Assembly: GCA_002084435.1 (NCBI GenBank)
Contig: NBLG01000049.1
Span: 1-5,834 of the forward strand
DNA: 5,834 nt
From: Tenericutes bacterium 4572_104
GTDB taxonomy: Bacteria; Bacillota_I; Bacilli_A; Izemoplasmatales; UBA5603
Direction of reading: 5' to 3'
The translations under genes were made by a program, and so were the position numbers. Below are positions 1 through 5,761 of this stretch, in pieces. The stretch's first letter is position 1, and every line of letters begins with the position of its first letter. The notes beneath the pieces were generated by a model, which saw only the letters and a program-made list of their open reading frames with translations, was not told the DNA's origin and did no database searches.

Positions 1-2
1 AA

Positions 3-656
3 TTGCTCGGAGAAATAGATGGACCAACAGATGGCAAATTTTTTAGAAATAAAGCAACATTCTTCCATCCTCGTACAAGTGCTAATGCATTAGGTATGAT
101 GACTATGTTTAAAAATTCTGACGTTGTTGTTATTCTTAAAGAATTCTCAGGCGATGGTCAATTAAGGGTTATAGGTAATAGCGATATTCCTGCAACAATA
201 TTTGGTTCTGAAAATTCTGGTAAAGCATTTTCAGACGAAAAAGGAATTACCTTTGAAGTTGAAGCTGCTAGTTGTAAGCCTGCTTTGATTTACAGCGGTG
301 ATATTGTTACGGAAATCTTACCTCCTTTTACTTATATTGAAACCAATCTTGCAGGATCTTTATCAGATCATATTGACTCTTACGAAACTATCACAGGTTG
401 GGATAACATTGCTTATCCTGTAATCTATTTAAAGCGAAAGAAGACGGAACACCCGAACCTTTTATTTGCTTACCACAGTACTGACGATATGAGTGTTAAC
501 GAAAGTACAGGCAGACTATTCTCTGTTCAGTATTCTGCTGAGGGAGTGTTAGGACAAGTCTTAGAACTCAATAATAGTGGATTTGGCGGTCAAATGTCTT
601 TCTTGGATTCAGCTCCAGACGGTTCTACAGCTTCTGTTGAAAAAGTAACTGTATAA
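3..656 (+). CDS. Probable phage virion structural protein (tail-tube-like), 5' partial
   Basis: The frame is open to the left edge, and the first possible start (a TTG at base 3) has no upstream context, so the true start probably lies outside the window. About 217 residues are visible. They are rich in beta-strand-like segments and Gly/Asp turns, with no signal peptide or membrane segment. Features include an N-terminal NKATFFHPRTSANALG stretch (residues 17-31), a beta-rich LRVIGNSD segment (54-61) and a YSGDIV segment near residue 97. This pattern resembles small beta-rich tail proteins that I remember being annotated only as hypothetical or structural in Bacteroidetes phages. That resemblance is from memory and unverified. 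The gene ends about 5 bases before a strong terminator hairpin, so it closes an upstream transcription unit. Together with the terminase genes downstream, this supports a virion role. Another structural role, such as a head-tail or minor tail protein, is equally possible. Confidence 0.55.
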   Translation: MLGEIDGPTDGKFFRNKATFFHPRTSANALGMMTMFKNSDVVVILKEFSGDGQLRVIGNSDIPATIFGSENSGKAFSDEKGITFEVEAASCKPALIYSGDIVTEILPPFTYIETNLAGSLSDHIDSYETITGWDNIAYPVIYLKRKKTEHPNLLFAYHSTDDMSVNESTGRLFSVQYSAEGVLGQVLELNNSGFGGQMSFLDSAPDGSTASVEKVTV

Positions 657-661
657 ATAAT

Positions 662-697
662 TAAAGAGAAAGTATATATCAATATACTTTCTCTTTA
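662..697 (+). terminator. Intrinsic terminator after the structural gene
   Basis: A perfect 16-bp inverted repeat (arms 662-677 and 682-697, core GAGAAAGTATAT) encloses the 4-base loop ATCA. A T-rich tail (TATTCTTTTTATCTT) follows. The hairpin starts 5 bases after the stop codon of the first gene and 28 bases before the next start. The stem is AT-rich but unusually long and free of mismatches, which fits a rho-independent terminator in a low-GC genome. Confidence 0.8.
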
Positions 698-724
698 TAT
701 TCTTTTTATCTTAAAAATATTCAA

Positions 725-1093
725 ATGAAAAATAAACTTATAGGTTGGATTGAATCTGACAGGCAAGACTTAAAAGAAGGTTTAGTTCTTTTAGTTCAAT
801 TAGAAGGAAATCATACTACTTTTTTACGCAAGAATGATGATGCAAAAAAGGGAAGTTATGCTCATAATTTGTTAAAAGCTAGAATCGAGAGACAAATACG
901 TCTTCTTTCTCAAACTTCAAAAAAAAAGCAGAAACCTCTTATCAACTCAGATATAGAGCAGAAAGCAAAAGCAGACAAGAAAGCGAAAGCCGAAAAAGAA
1001 GCGAAAGCGAAAGAAGAGCTGGAGATGAAAGCGAAAAAAGAGACGGAAATAGACGAAGTGCAAGAAAAACCAGTTTCGAAGAAAAAGAAATAA
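725..1093 (+). CDS. Small Lys/Ala/Glu-rich protein of unknown function
   Basis: This 122-residue protein starts at an ATG just after the terminator region. The N-terminal 63 residues form a compact, probably helical domain: WIESDRQDLKEGLVLLVQL at 8-26 and an amphipathic KARIERQIRLL at 51-61. The pattern 'W-I-x-S-D-R-x-D-x-x-x-G' is like small proteins of unknown function that I recall next to structural genes in Bacteroidetes phages (memory only). Residues 65-122 are a highly charged low-complexity tail made of KAK, EAKAKEE and KKKK runs, ending in five residues SKKKK. The tail is probably a single long helix or disordered, and could bind nucleic acid or acidic surfaces. There is no signal peptide or membrane segment. 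It is flanked by two hairpins, so it may be transcribed on its own. The function is not recognisable; chaperone, assembly or DNA-binding roles are all speculative. Confidence 0.7.
   Translation: MKNKLIGWIESDRQDLKEGLVLLVQLEGNHTTFLRKNDDAKKGSYAHNLLKARIERQIRLLSQTSKKKQKPLINSDIEQKAKADKKAKAEKEAKAKEELEMKAKKETEIDEVQEKPVSKKKK
915..1091 (+). repeat. Purine-rich low-complexity tract encoding the Lys/Ala/Glu tail
   Basis: The 3' half of the small charged gene is almost all purine on the + strand and contains repeated GCGAAAG units (983-989, 1001-1007 and 1007-1013, with a GCGAAAA variant near 1030). A run of nine A (919-927) begins the tract. It resembles an internal degenerate repeat expanded by slippage or duplication. 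It also creates a meaningless long open frame on the opposite strand. Confidence 0.6.
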
Positions 1094-1117
1094 TACCTCA
1101 CACACTCGATAGTAGAA

Positions 1118-1172
1118 AAATCCCAAGTTCGAAAGCTCTTACAAATAAATTGTTAGCTTTCTCTTGGGATTT
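1118..1172 (+). terminator. Long two-part stem-loop between modules, probable terminator
   Basis: AAATCCCAAG (1118-1127) pairs exactly with CTTGGGATTT (1163-1172). Inside it GAAAGCT (1131-1137) pairs exactly with AGCTTTC (1155-1161), and the loop itself contains a short ACAA/TTGT stem (1141-1144 with 1150-1153). The asymmetric interior loop is TTC opposite T. The structure starts 24 bases after the stop of the charged-protein gene. Its 3' tail (ATTAAATTATAAT) is not a clean T-run. It may be a terminator, an mRNA 3'-end protector or a processed leader element for the next operon. Confidence 0.6.
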
Positions 1173-1282
1173 ATTAAATTATAATGAAAAATTATATTTT
1201 CAAAATAATCAAATTCTTTTTCTTCAGAAAAAAACGAAGCTTATTGAAAACTCAAAACTTAACAACGAAATGAAAAGCTTGC
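1173..1282 (+). promoter_or_regulatory. AT-rich leader upstream of the CUB/terminase operon
   Basis: This non-coding stretch is very AT-rich and precedes the first gene of the long overlapping gene series, so a promoter is expected here or just upstream. A TATATTTTC sequence (1193-1201) loosely resembles the Bacteroidetes -7 element TAnnTTTG, but no good TTTG box lies at the expected distance. A small palindrome, TATAAT-GAAAA-ATTATA (1180-1196), overlaps it. There is no evident Shine-Dalgarno site; the A-rich stretch before the start codon is typical of Bacteroidetes translation starts. The promoter call is positional inference. Confidence 0.3.
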
Positions 1283-2734
1283 ATGCAAATATACGATGAA
1301 GCCTTAGGGGAATTCAAAATAAATTATAATGATGTTACTCTACCTGCTGTTACTTCTGCTGATGATTTATTTTATAAGCTAGATGTAGATTTTTTTTTTG
1401 ATAAAACAGCAATAATTACAGAAACATCTGCTGGTTATCTCGACTCTATGAGTCTCGATAAGGCTGACCTATCCCTAGTTACACAAGATGACAAAATCTA
1501 TGTTGATGCTAGAGCTATTAATGGGGGAGATATAAAGTTCTATTTAGAAGGCAAAGAATATTCTCTTGACTGCACAACTGGCGACGGTGCTGACGGCAGA
1601 GCTAGAGTAGAAATACCTCAAGGTACTTCTACTCTTGATAAGTTCTCTATTGTTTATGCTGCTTTTTCTCAACAAGAAGATAAAATCAAACTTTTTAATT
1701 CTGAAGTATTCCCAGTAGGAGCTTTTTTACCTATTGCTTATATTTCTATTCAAGATTATAATTCTGTTGTTGCAAATGGTCCTATTGTGTTCCAGCGTAC
1801 TACAGAAGCAATTACTTTTGGTGGGCAAGGAGCAATCTCTCGGATGAGAGAAAACACTCGGCTTGTAAAAGGTGGAGGTTATAGGAGCGGAATTGACGCA
1901 TCGTTAGTAATTACACAAGTCATAGGCGGTCTCGATAATATAGCTATTAGCTTCACAAGCGGTTCTGTTTATCAAATAAACAGGCAATCATTCCCTGCTA
2001 TGGACATTGCAGCTGATGGTGTATTTTTGTCAGGAATCAGCAATAATGGGACATTAAAGAATTTTGATAAGATTTATAATCTTAATCAAATAAATGAAAC
2101 CTCGGAAGGTGAAGCCCTTGTCGATGGAGATTGTATAACCTGGGATATATATGGTAATATCAATTATTCTCATAATGATTGTAAACTTTTTGTTATTCCA
2201 TTTTCTAAGAAGTTTACTAATGAAGCTGATGCTGCAATGTTCGCACGTGGTGGTCGCAATCTAAAGATTCCACATAATCACAGAACTGTAGGTTTTCATA
2301 TATGTAGATTAGCAATGAAATATAGCATTGCTAACGGCGGCACTTGGACTAATCTACTAATTGACACTGTTGACATTTGGACAGTAGATGTTGCAAATAT
2401 TATTTCGCCTAACTATCCTAATGATTATCCTAACGGTGCGGATGAAACACATACTATTTCTAAAGCTGGTGCTTTGGAAATGAAAGTTATTTTTGAAACT
2501 TTTGATACTGAGGCTGATTATGATTTTGTTAGGTTATATGATATTAACGATAATCTTATTAATACATATCATGGTAATTTAGGCGATAATTGGAAATCAG
2601 ATTCTGTTCCAGGCGACACCGTAAAGGTTCGTTTTACTTCTGATAGCTCCGTTATTCGAAAAGGATTTAAAATTGCTGCTTATGAGTATAAAACTCAAAT
2701 TGCATCCGGTAGCGAAATCATAGATATTCGCTAA
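1283..2734 (+). CDS. Phage appendage / putative receptor-binding protein with C-terminal CUB domain
   Basis: This protein has 483 residues. Residues 1-140 look like a beta-rich N-terminal module. Residues 140-365 form a second module, including an NGPIVFQRTTEAITFGG segment (165-181), that I do not recognise. Residues about 368-470 are a clear CUB-type beta-sandwich domain. Its signature is SPNYPNDYPNGAD (375-387), FETFDTEADYDFVRLYD (404-420) and VKVRFTSDSSVIRKGFKI (447-464). E405, D414 and D454 sit where calcium-binding CUB domains place their acidic ligands. The disulphide cysteines common in animal CUB domains are absent. There is no signal peptide, so a virion location is more likely than Sec secretion. 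CUB domains usually mediate protein or glycan contacts, so a host-surface adhesion role is plausible but inferred. The gene starts at an ATG; its stop overlaps the next ATG by one base (TAATG), which indicates coupling. A run of ten T lies near the 5' end. Confidence 0.75.
   Translation: MQIYDEALGEFKINYNDVTLPAVTSADDLFYKLDVDFFFDKTAIITETSAGYLDSMSLDKADLSLVTQDDKIYVDARAINGGDIKFYLEGKEYSLDCTTGDGADGRARVEIPQGTSTLDKFSIVYAAFSQQEDKIKLFNSEVFPVGAFLPIAYISIQDYNSVVANGPIVFQRTTEAITFGGQGAISRMRENTRLVKGGGYRSGIDASLVITQVIGGLDNIAISFTSGSVYQINRQSFPAMDIAADGVFLSGISNNGTLKNFDKIYNLNQINETSEGEALVDGDCITWDIYGNINYSHNDCKLFVIPFSKKFTNEADAAMFARGGRNLKIPHNHRTVGFHICRLAMKYSIANGGTWTNLLIDTVDIWTVDVANIISPNYPNDYPNGADETHTISKAGALEMKVIFETFDTEADYDFVRLYDINDNLINTYHGNLGDNWKSDSVPGDTVKVRFTSDSSVIRKGFKIAAYEYKTQIASGSEIIDIR
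1390..1399 (+). repeat. T10 homopolymer inside the CUB-protein gene
   Basis: Ten consecutive T bases span the codons for Asp-Phe-Phe-Phe (residues 36-39) near the start of the appendage gene. A one-base slip here would shift the frame early and remove the CUB domain. The tract is directly visible; any role in on/off switching is inference. Confidence 0.8.
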
Positions 2735-3258
2735 TGTTTGATTTTAAGAAATATGATATTATTGCTTCTGAAATAGCTGAAATTGTTCCTGACCAATATT
2801 ATCATTTTTTCACTGAAGGTAGATGGAGTTTTCATGAACTATTACTTTATCTTCTTTCCTTTTCCGGTCCGGCAAAAGTTTCAATTACTTCTTTTTCTAT
2901 TTCTGAAGTAACTCTCAGGACTTTTCTTAGTGCCATAGAGTTAGGTCATATTACTAACTTAGAATTAATTCTTAATACTTCAGTTACCAGGAACAAAACT
3001 GCTTTGCTATTTTTTGCAAATAATATTGTTAAAAAAATTGGCCTATCTAGAAATCACATGAAATTAATTCTTATCGAAAATGATAAATTTAAAATTGTTG
3101 TGAACCAGTCAGCAAATGCAACTCCAAACAATTCTGAAGAAACTGGTGTCATTTGTACTCATAAAAAAATATATGAAATTTATAATCGAAAGTTTAACCA
3201 ATTATTAGACAACTCTATAATTTTTGAAAATGATATTATCACAAGATCAATTAAATAA
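2734..3258 (+). CDS. PLD-like superfamily protein with a single variant HxK motif
   Basis: This protein has 174 residues and begins at an ATG that overlaps the previous stop by one base. The order fits half of a phospholipase D-like fold: FFTEGRWSFHELLLYLLSFS (25-44), GPAKVSITSFSISE (45-58), a helix with LRTFLSAIELGHI (61-73), a strand LELILN (76-81), and then NHMKLILIEND...VVNQSANAT (107-130). H108 and K110 followed by an acidic residue (E115 or D117) and S126-x-N128 match a variant of HxKx4Dx6GSxN, with about three extra residues and no Gly before Ser. Only one such motif is present, so activity would need dimerisation, as in the Nuc and BfiI single-motif enzymes. Alternatively it is a non-catalytic nucleic-acid-binding relative. 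Similar proteins occur, as I recall, in Bacteroidetes mobile elements. The substrate cannot be inferred. The position just before the terminase genes suggests a DNA-related role or a cargo gene. Confidence 0.65.
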   Translation: MFDFKKYDIIASEIAEIVPDQYYHFFTEGRWSFHELLLYLLSFSGPAKVSITSFSISEVTLRTFLSAIELGHITNLELILNTSVTRNKTALLFFANNIVKKIGLSRNHMKLILIENDKFKIVVNQSANATPNNSEETGVICTHKKIYEIYNRKFNQLLDNSIIFENDIITRSIK

Positions 3259-3517
3259 TATTGAGAAATATTCTTCTTTGTTTTTTTCATACAAAGAAAT
3301 AGCAATTCTAATGAAGCTAGATGTTGAAATATTTATTGATTTTGTTACTGATAATAATACTGAAATTTATAAATCTTATCAAAGAGGTAAACTGATCAGT
3401 GAAGCTGAATTACGAGAGCAAATTGTTAAGCTTGCTAAAATGGGTAGTCCTGCAGCTCAACAAGAAGCTTTTAAACTTATTGATACTCAGAAAATAAAAG
3501 AAATAACAAATGTCTAA
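3230..3517 (+). CDS. Small helical protein, candidate terminase small subunit
   Basis: The ATG at 3230 is preferred over an in-frame TTG two codons upstream; it gives 95 residues and a 29-base overlap with the PLD-like gene. The N-terminal part (about 1-45) is consistent with a helix-turn-helix: IEKYSSLFFSYKEIAILMKL followed by a second helix FIDFVTD. The C-terminal part, YQRGKLISEAELREQIVKLA (from residue 47) then KMGSPAAQQEAFKLI, is like the 'R-G-K/R-x-x-x-E-x-x-L-R ... A-x-x-G-S-P-x-A' segment of small terminase or terminase-adjacent DNA-binding proteins. Its location, with only one gene between it and terL, supports a packaging role such as recognition of the packaging site. The alternative is a general HTH regulator. 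The downstream start codon lies inside the end of this gene (8-base overlap). Confidence 0.6.
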   Translation: MILSQDQLNNIEKYSSLFFSYKEIAILMKLDVEIFIDFVTDNNTEIYKSYQRGKLISEAELREQIVKLAKMGSPAAQQEAFKLIDTQKIKEITNV

Positions 3518-4088
3518 AAAAGCAAATATTGAAATAATATTAGAAAGTTTTTCTGATGATTCTATTGTTTTAGATTATCGGCAAACAGAGTACAAAAAAA
3601 GGTTGCTTATTATTACAGAAGTTAAATTAAAAAACTTATATATAACTGATTACGACTTGTATAAGAAAATTAAGAAAACTTATGCCTCTATTTCTTTTCC
3701 TCAAATATGCAACGATGTATCTGTTGTAGAACGAATGATTGCGACAAGCAAGGACCCAGGAGGCAACCCAAACAAAACATTTATCCGCTACTTCATAACT
3801 GAAACTACTAAAAAAGCTATAGCCTTGGCAGAAGCAAAAGGCGACGGTTATACAATGTCTTATGCTGCTAACATTCTTGGTAAACATCATCTTACTGATA
3901 AAGAGGATATTGTTAAGCCAGATTGGGACGAAATAATTCCTTTTGCTGCTGAGATTACTTCTGACCCAACTATATTAGGCATTAAGCCTGTTAAGGACTT
4001 AGATGGATTAAGAGCAAAACTCGAGGCGAAATATGGTTATAATAAATCTGATGAATCTGAAAAGTTAAAGGATGAAACCAAAAAGTAA
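3510..4088 (+). CDS. Terminase-adjacent protein, second small-terminase candidate
   Basis: This protein has 192 residues and starts at an ATG within the last codons of the previous gene; its own end overlaps the terL start by 17 bases. Most of the length is probably helical, including LYKKIKKTYASISFPQICND (50-69) and RYFITETTKKAIALAEAKGD (93-112). The C-terminal part, ANILGKHHLTDKED (120-133) then WDEIIPFAAEITSDPTILGI (139-158), matches in pattern a tail ('LGK...D...W..I.P...E.T.DP.I.G.K') that I recall in proteins encoded immediately before terL in Bacteroidetes phages. The last 20 residues are Lys/Glu-rich. The short TSDPTILGIKP peptide could be a docking element for the large subunit (inference). 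The coupling to terL by overlap supports a packaging role. Whether this or the preceding 95-residue protein is the true small terminase cannot be decided from sequence. Confidence 0.6.
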   Translation: MSKKANIEIILESFSDDSIVLDYRQTEYKKRLLIITEVKLKNLYITDYDLYKKIKKTYASISFPQICNDVSVVERMIATSKDPGGNPNKTFIRYFITETTKKAIALAEAKGDGYTMSYAANILGKHHLTDKEDIVKPDWDEIIPFAAEITSDPTILGIKPVKDLDGLRAKLEAKYGYNKSDESEKLKDETKK

Positions 4089-4770
4089 AAAATTCTATCT
4101 GAATAAGGCTCAAAGGTATGTCAATCGCATATCTCCACGTAATTTAACTGCAATTGCTTCACGTCGTTTTGGTAAGTCTGAGGGCTTAATTATGCCCCGC
4201 CTGTTACAATCTGTTCAAGCAATGCCTCGTTCAACTGGTGGCATCGTGGGTTCTACTTATAAGCAAGTTCTTACTAGAACTCTTCCTGCAACATTACACG
4301 CTCTTAATCGCTTAGGTTACAAAGAAGGTGTTCATTATTATGTAGGTAGAAAAGCTCCTAAGTCGGCTGGTTTTGCAGACCCACACATTAAACCTCGATC
4401 GTGGGATTATTACATACACTGGTACAATGGTTCAGCGAATGCCATTATTTCACAGGATATTCCTTATTCTTCAAATTCTCTTACTTTAGATTATTGGATG
4501 GCAGACGAAGGAAAGACTCTTAATCGTGAAAAATTGGTTAATGAAACTATTCCTGCTAATTCTGGCTTACACTATTTCAAAAATTGTCATCTACATACTG
4601 GACATACTATTGTTTCAGACATGCCGACTACAAAAAGAGGTATGTGGATGTTATCGGAAAAAGATAAGATGGATGAAGATGTTTTAAAGCATGTTGAGAA
4701 TATTATATATAAGATATATGAAGCGTTGTCTCTAGGTTCTAATTCTTCTCATTTCAAACGAAAAGTTTGA
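4072..4770 (+). CDS. terL: Large terminase subunit, ATPase part (N-terminal fragment)
   Basis: This 232-residue frame holds the packaging ATPase motifs in the right order. They are a Walker A loop SRRFGKS (30-36) preceded by the strand LTAIA, a Walker B strand LTLDYWMADE (137-146) with D145 and catalytic E146, and the coupling motif C TIVSDMPTTKRG (179-190). The protein would power DNA translocation into the prohead through the portal. It starts at an ATG inside the preceding gene (17-base overlap). It stops at TGA (4768-4770), shortly after a helix DVLKHVENIIYKIYEALSL (203-221), before any nuclease domain. The nuclease half follows in the -1 frame. From memory, intact relatives have a longer linker between motif C and the nuclease, so this is best read as the 5' part of a broken terL. 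A genuine two-gene terminase or a sequencing/assembly error are alternatives. Confidence 0.85.
   Translation: MKPKSKKFYLNKAQRYVNRISPRNLTAIASRRFGKSEGLIMPRLLQSVQAMPRSTGGIVGSTYKQVLTRTLPATLHALNRLGYKEGVHYYVGRKAPKSAGFADPHIKPRSWDYYIHWYNGSANAIISQDIPYSSNSLTLDYWMADEGKTLNREKLVNETIPANSGLHYFKNCHLHTGHTIVSDMPTTKRGMWMLSEKDKMDEDVLKHVENIIYKIYEALSLGSNSSHFKRKV
4754..4770 (+). other. Small hairpin at the terL frame break
   Basis: TCAAAC (4754-4759) pairs exactly with GTTTGA (4765-4770) around a GAAAA loop. The 3' arm contains the stop codon of the ATPase part and the only possible start (TTG, 4767) of the nuclease part. There is no canonical slippery heptamer in the right phase (AAAAGTT is the closest). It may be chance, a scar of a rearrangement, or an element affecting ribosome passage. 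Confidence 0.4.
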
Positions 4771-5567
4771 TAATAAAGAATACTGCAGGTGGATTTTATG
4801 CAGCTTTAGCTGATACTTTACATTTCTATACTGCTTATGATAATTCTTTTCTTAATCAGTTTAGATCTGATTATGGAGATATTGATTGGAAACGTGCAGC
4901 TGAGCAAACTTATGATTGTACCCAAGATACAGACATCAACATTGATAGACCTTTGTGCATAGCTTTTGATACAAATATAAATGTTAACTGGTTAGTTGTA
5001 GGGCAACCTAACTATGCCCAGAACTTAATGAAAACTCTTAACTCTTTCTTTGTTAAGAGTCCTAGAATGCTTACTGAAGTATGTAATAATTTTGCTGATT
5101 ACTATGATCCATTACCTGATAAGAATGTAATATTCTATTATGATCATACATTTCTTCAGGGCAAAAGTGGAACGAACTCAGAAGCATTCTACGAAACAAT
5201 TGTTAGAGTCCTCAGCTCAAGAGGATTCTATGTTACAGCAAAATATATAGGTCAAGCAATGAAACATCATGAGAAACATAAACTTATTGATGATGGATTG
5301 AAAGGTTTTAAAGGTTTATTTCCATCCTTTAATCAGCCTAATAACGAAATTCTTATACAAGGAATGGAGCAAACGATGACTTCTGTTACCTCCAGAGGTT
5401 GGGGCAAAAACAAATCAGGTGAAAAGCTGGAAGATACACCACTTGACCCTGTTGAACTACGTACAGACGGCGGAGATGCGTGGGATACATTATATATAGG
5501 TTGTAATAACTTTCGTGTTGATGATGTTTATTCTAGCATTCATTTATCTTCTAATTTTGGGAAATAA
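4767..5567 (+). CDS. terL: Large terminase subunit, nuclease part (C-terminal fragment)
   Basis: This frame encodes the RNase H-like headful/cutting nuclease domain of a large terminase. The acidic metal-binding residues are visible as CIAFDTN (D68, with NWLVVGQ following), VIFYYDHT (D126) and DGGDAWDTLYIG (D237 and D240). The segment NTAGGFYAALADTLHFYTAYDN (5-26) is, by memory, the entry to this domain in Bacteroidetes-phage terminases. The only start is a TTG overlapping the previous stop. The first in-frame ATG is at 5028 (residue 88), after the first catalytic Asp. It is therefore unlikely to be an independently started gene and more likely the frameshifted continuation of the ATPase part. 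Both parts joined would give about 498 residues, and the linker between motif C and the nuclease seems short, so an out-of-frame deletion is suspected. No portal gene follows within the window. Confidence 0.8.
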   Translation: MIIKNTAGGFYAALADTLHFYTAYDNSFLNQFRSDYGDIDWKRAAEQTYDCTQDTDINIDRPLCIAFDTNINVNWLVVGQPNYAQNLMKTLNSFFVKSPRMLTEVCNNFADYYDPLPDKNVIFYYDHTFLQGKSGTNSEAFYETIVRVLSSRGFYVTAKYIGQAMKHHEKHKLIDDGLKGFKGLFPSFNQPNNEILIQGMEQTMTSVTSRGWGKNKSGEKLEDTPLDPVELRTDGGDAWDTLYIGCNNFRVDDVYSSIHLSSNFGK

Positions 5568-5578
5568 ATTTAATTTGG

Positions 5579-5647
5579 GCAATAGCCGTGCTATCCACTG
5601 TATCTTTTTTTGAAATAAAAAAAGGATGCCGTTCCTATCACTATTGC
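5579..5647 (+). terminator. Nested hairpin after terL, possible terminator
   Basis: GCAATAG (5579-5585) pairs with CTATTGC (5641-5647). Inside this, a second hairpin pairs GTATCTTTTTTT (5600-5611) with AAAAAAAGGATGC (5617-5629), with one bulged G and one G-U pair, around a GAAAT loop. A third short stem, ATAGC-CGT-GCTAT (5582-5594), competes with the outer arm. The position 12 bases after the terL stop suits transcription termination, but the inner stem is almost all A-T and no T-run follows, so this is uncertain. Confidence 0.4.
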
Positions 5648-5668
5648 GTATTCTTTTTCAGTTATGGT

Positions 5669-5698
5669 ATTATGCTATTCGTACCTCATACGCATAAT
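5669..5698. repeat. Inverted repeat ATTATGC / GCATAAT
   Basis: ATTATGC (5669-5675) is the exact reverse complement of GCATAAT (5692-5698), with a 16-base spacer. The spacer and 3' arm also form a CGTA/TACG stem (5680-5683 with 5689-5692). An upstream GCGTAT (5646-5651) can pair with ATACGC (5688-5693), so alternative folds are possible. Confidence 0.45.
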
Positions 5699-5720
5699 GA
5701 TTTTTAAGTAGAGACTTTTA

Positions 5721-5738
5721 TGTAAAACAAACTTTACA
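5721..5738. promoter_or_regulatory. Operator-like palindrome, copy 1
   Basis: TGTAAAACAAACTTTACA has perfect 6-base inverted ends (TGTAAA/TTTACA) around a 6-base centre, typical of a dimeric repressor site. A second copy with 16 of 18 identical bases lies 41 bp to the right in the same orientation. The binding protein is not in this window. Confidence 0.45.
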
Positions 5739-5761
5739 CCTCATCATATAACGCTTTTTTT

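Noticed and set aside
910..1101. Open frame on the minus strand, Phe/Ser/Ala-rich
   Set aside because: It is the antisense shadow of the purine-rich Lys/Ala/Glu-coding tract; low complexity and no family resemblance.
1270..1299. Nine-codon ATG frame overlapping the start of the CUB-protein gene
   Set aside because: Too short to support as a gene; a leader-peptide role cannot be shown from the sequence.
1283..2734. Diversity-generating retroelement target in the appendage gene
   Set aside because: I saw no template repeat matching part of the gene, no reverse transcriptase in the window, and no concentration of adenine-variable codons at the C-terminus.
3636..3890. Open frame on the minus strand, 84 residues
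   Set aside because: It lies entirely inside the terminase-adjacent gene, which has family-like sequence; no start context or recognisable domain.
4761..4770. Programmed -1 frameshift joining the two terL parts
   Set aside because: The sequence lacks a canonical X-XXY-YYZ slippery heptamer in phase, and the linker seems too short relative to remembered family members, so a disrupted gene is favoured.
5738..5758. Short minus-strand peptide frame (MMRCKVCFT) in the non-coding region
   Set aside because: Only nine codons, with no supporting context.
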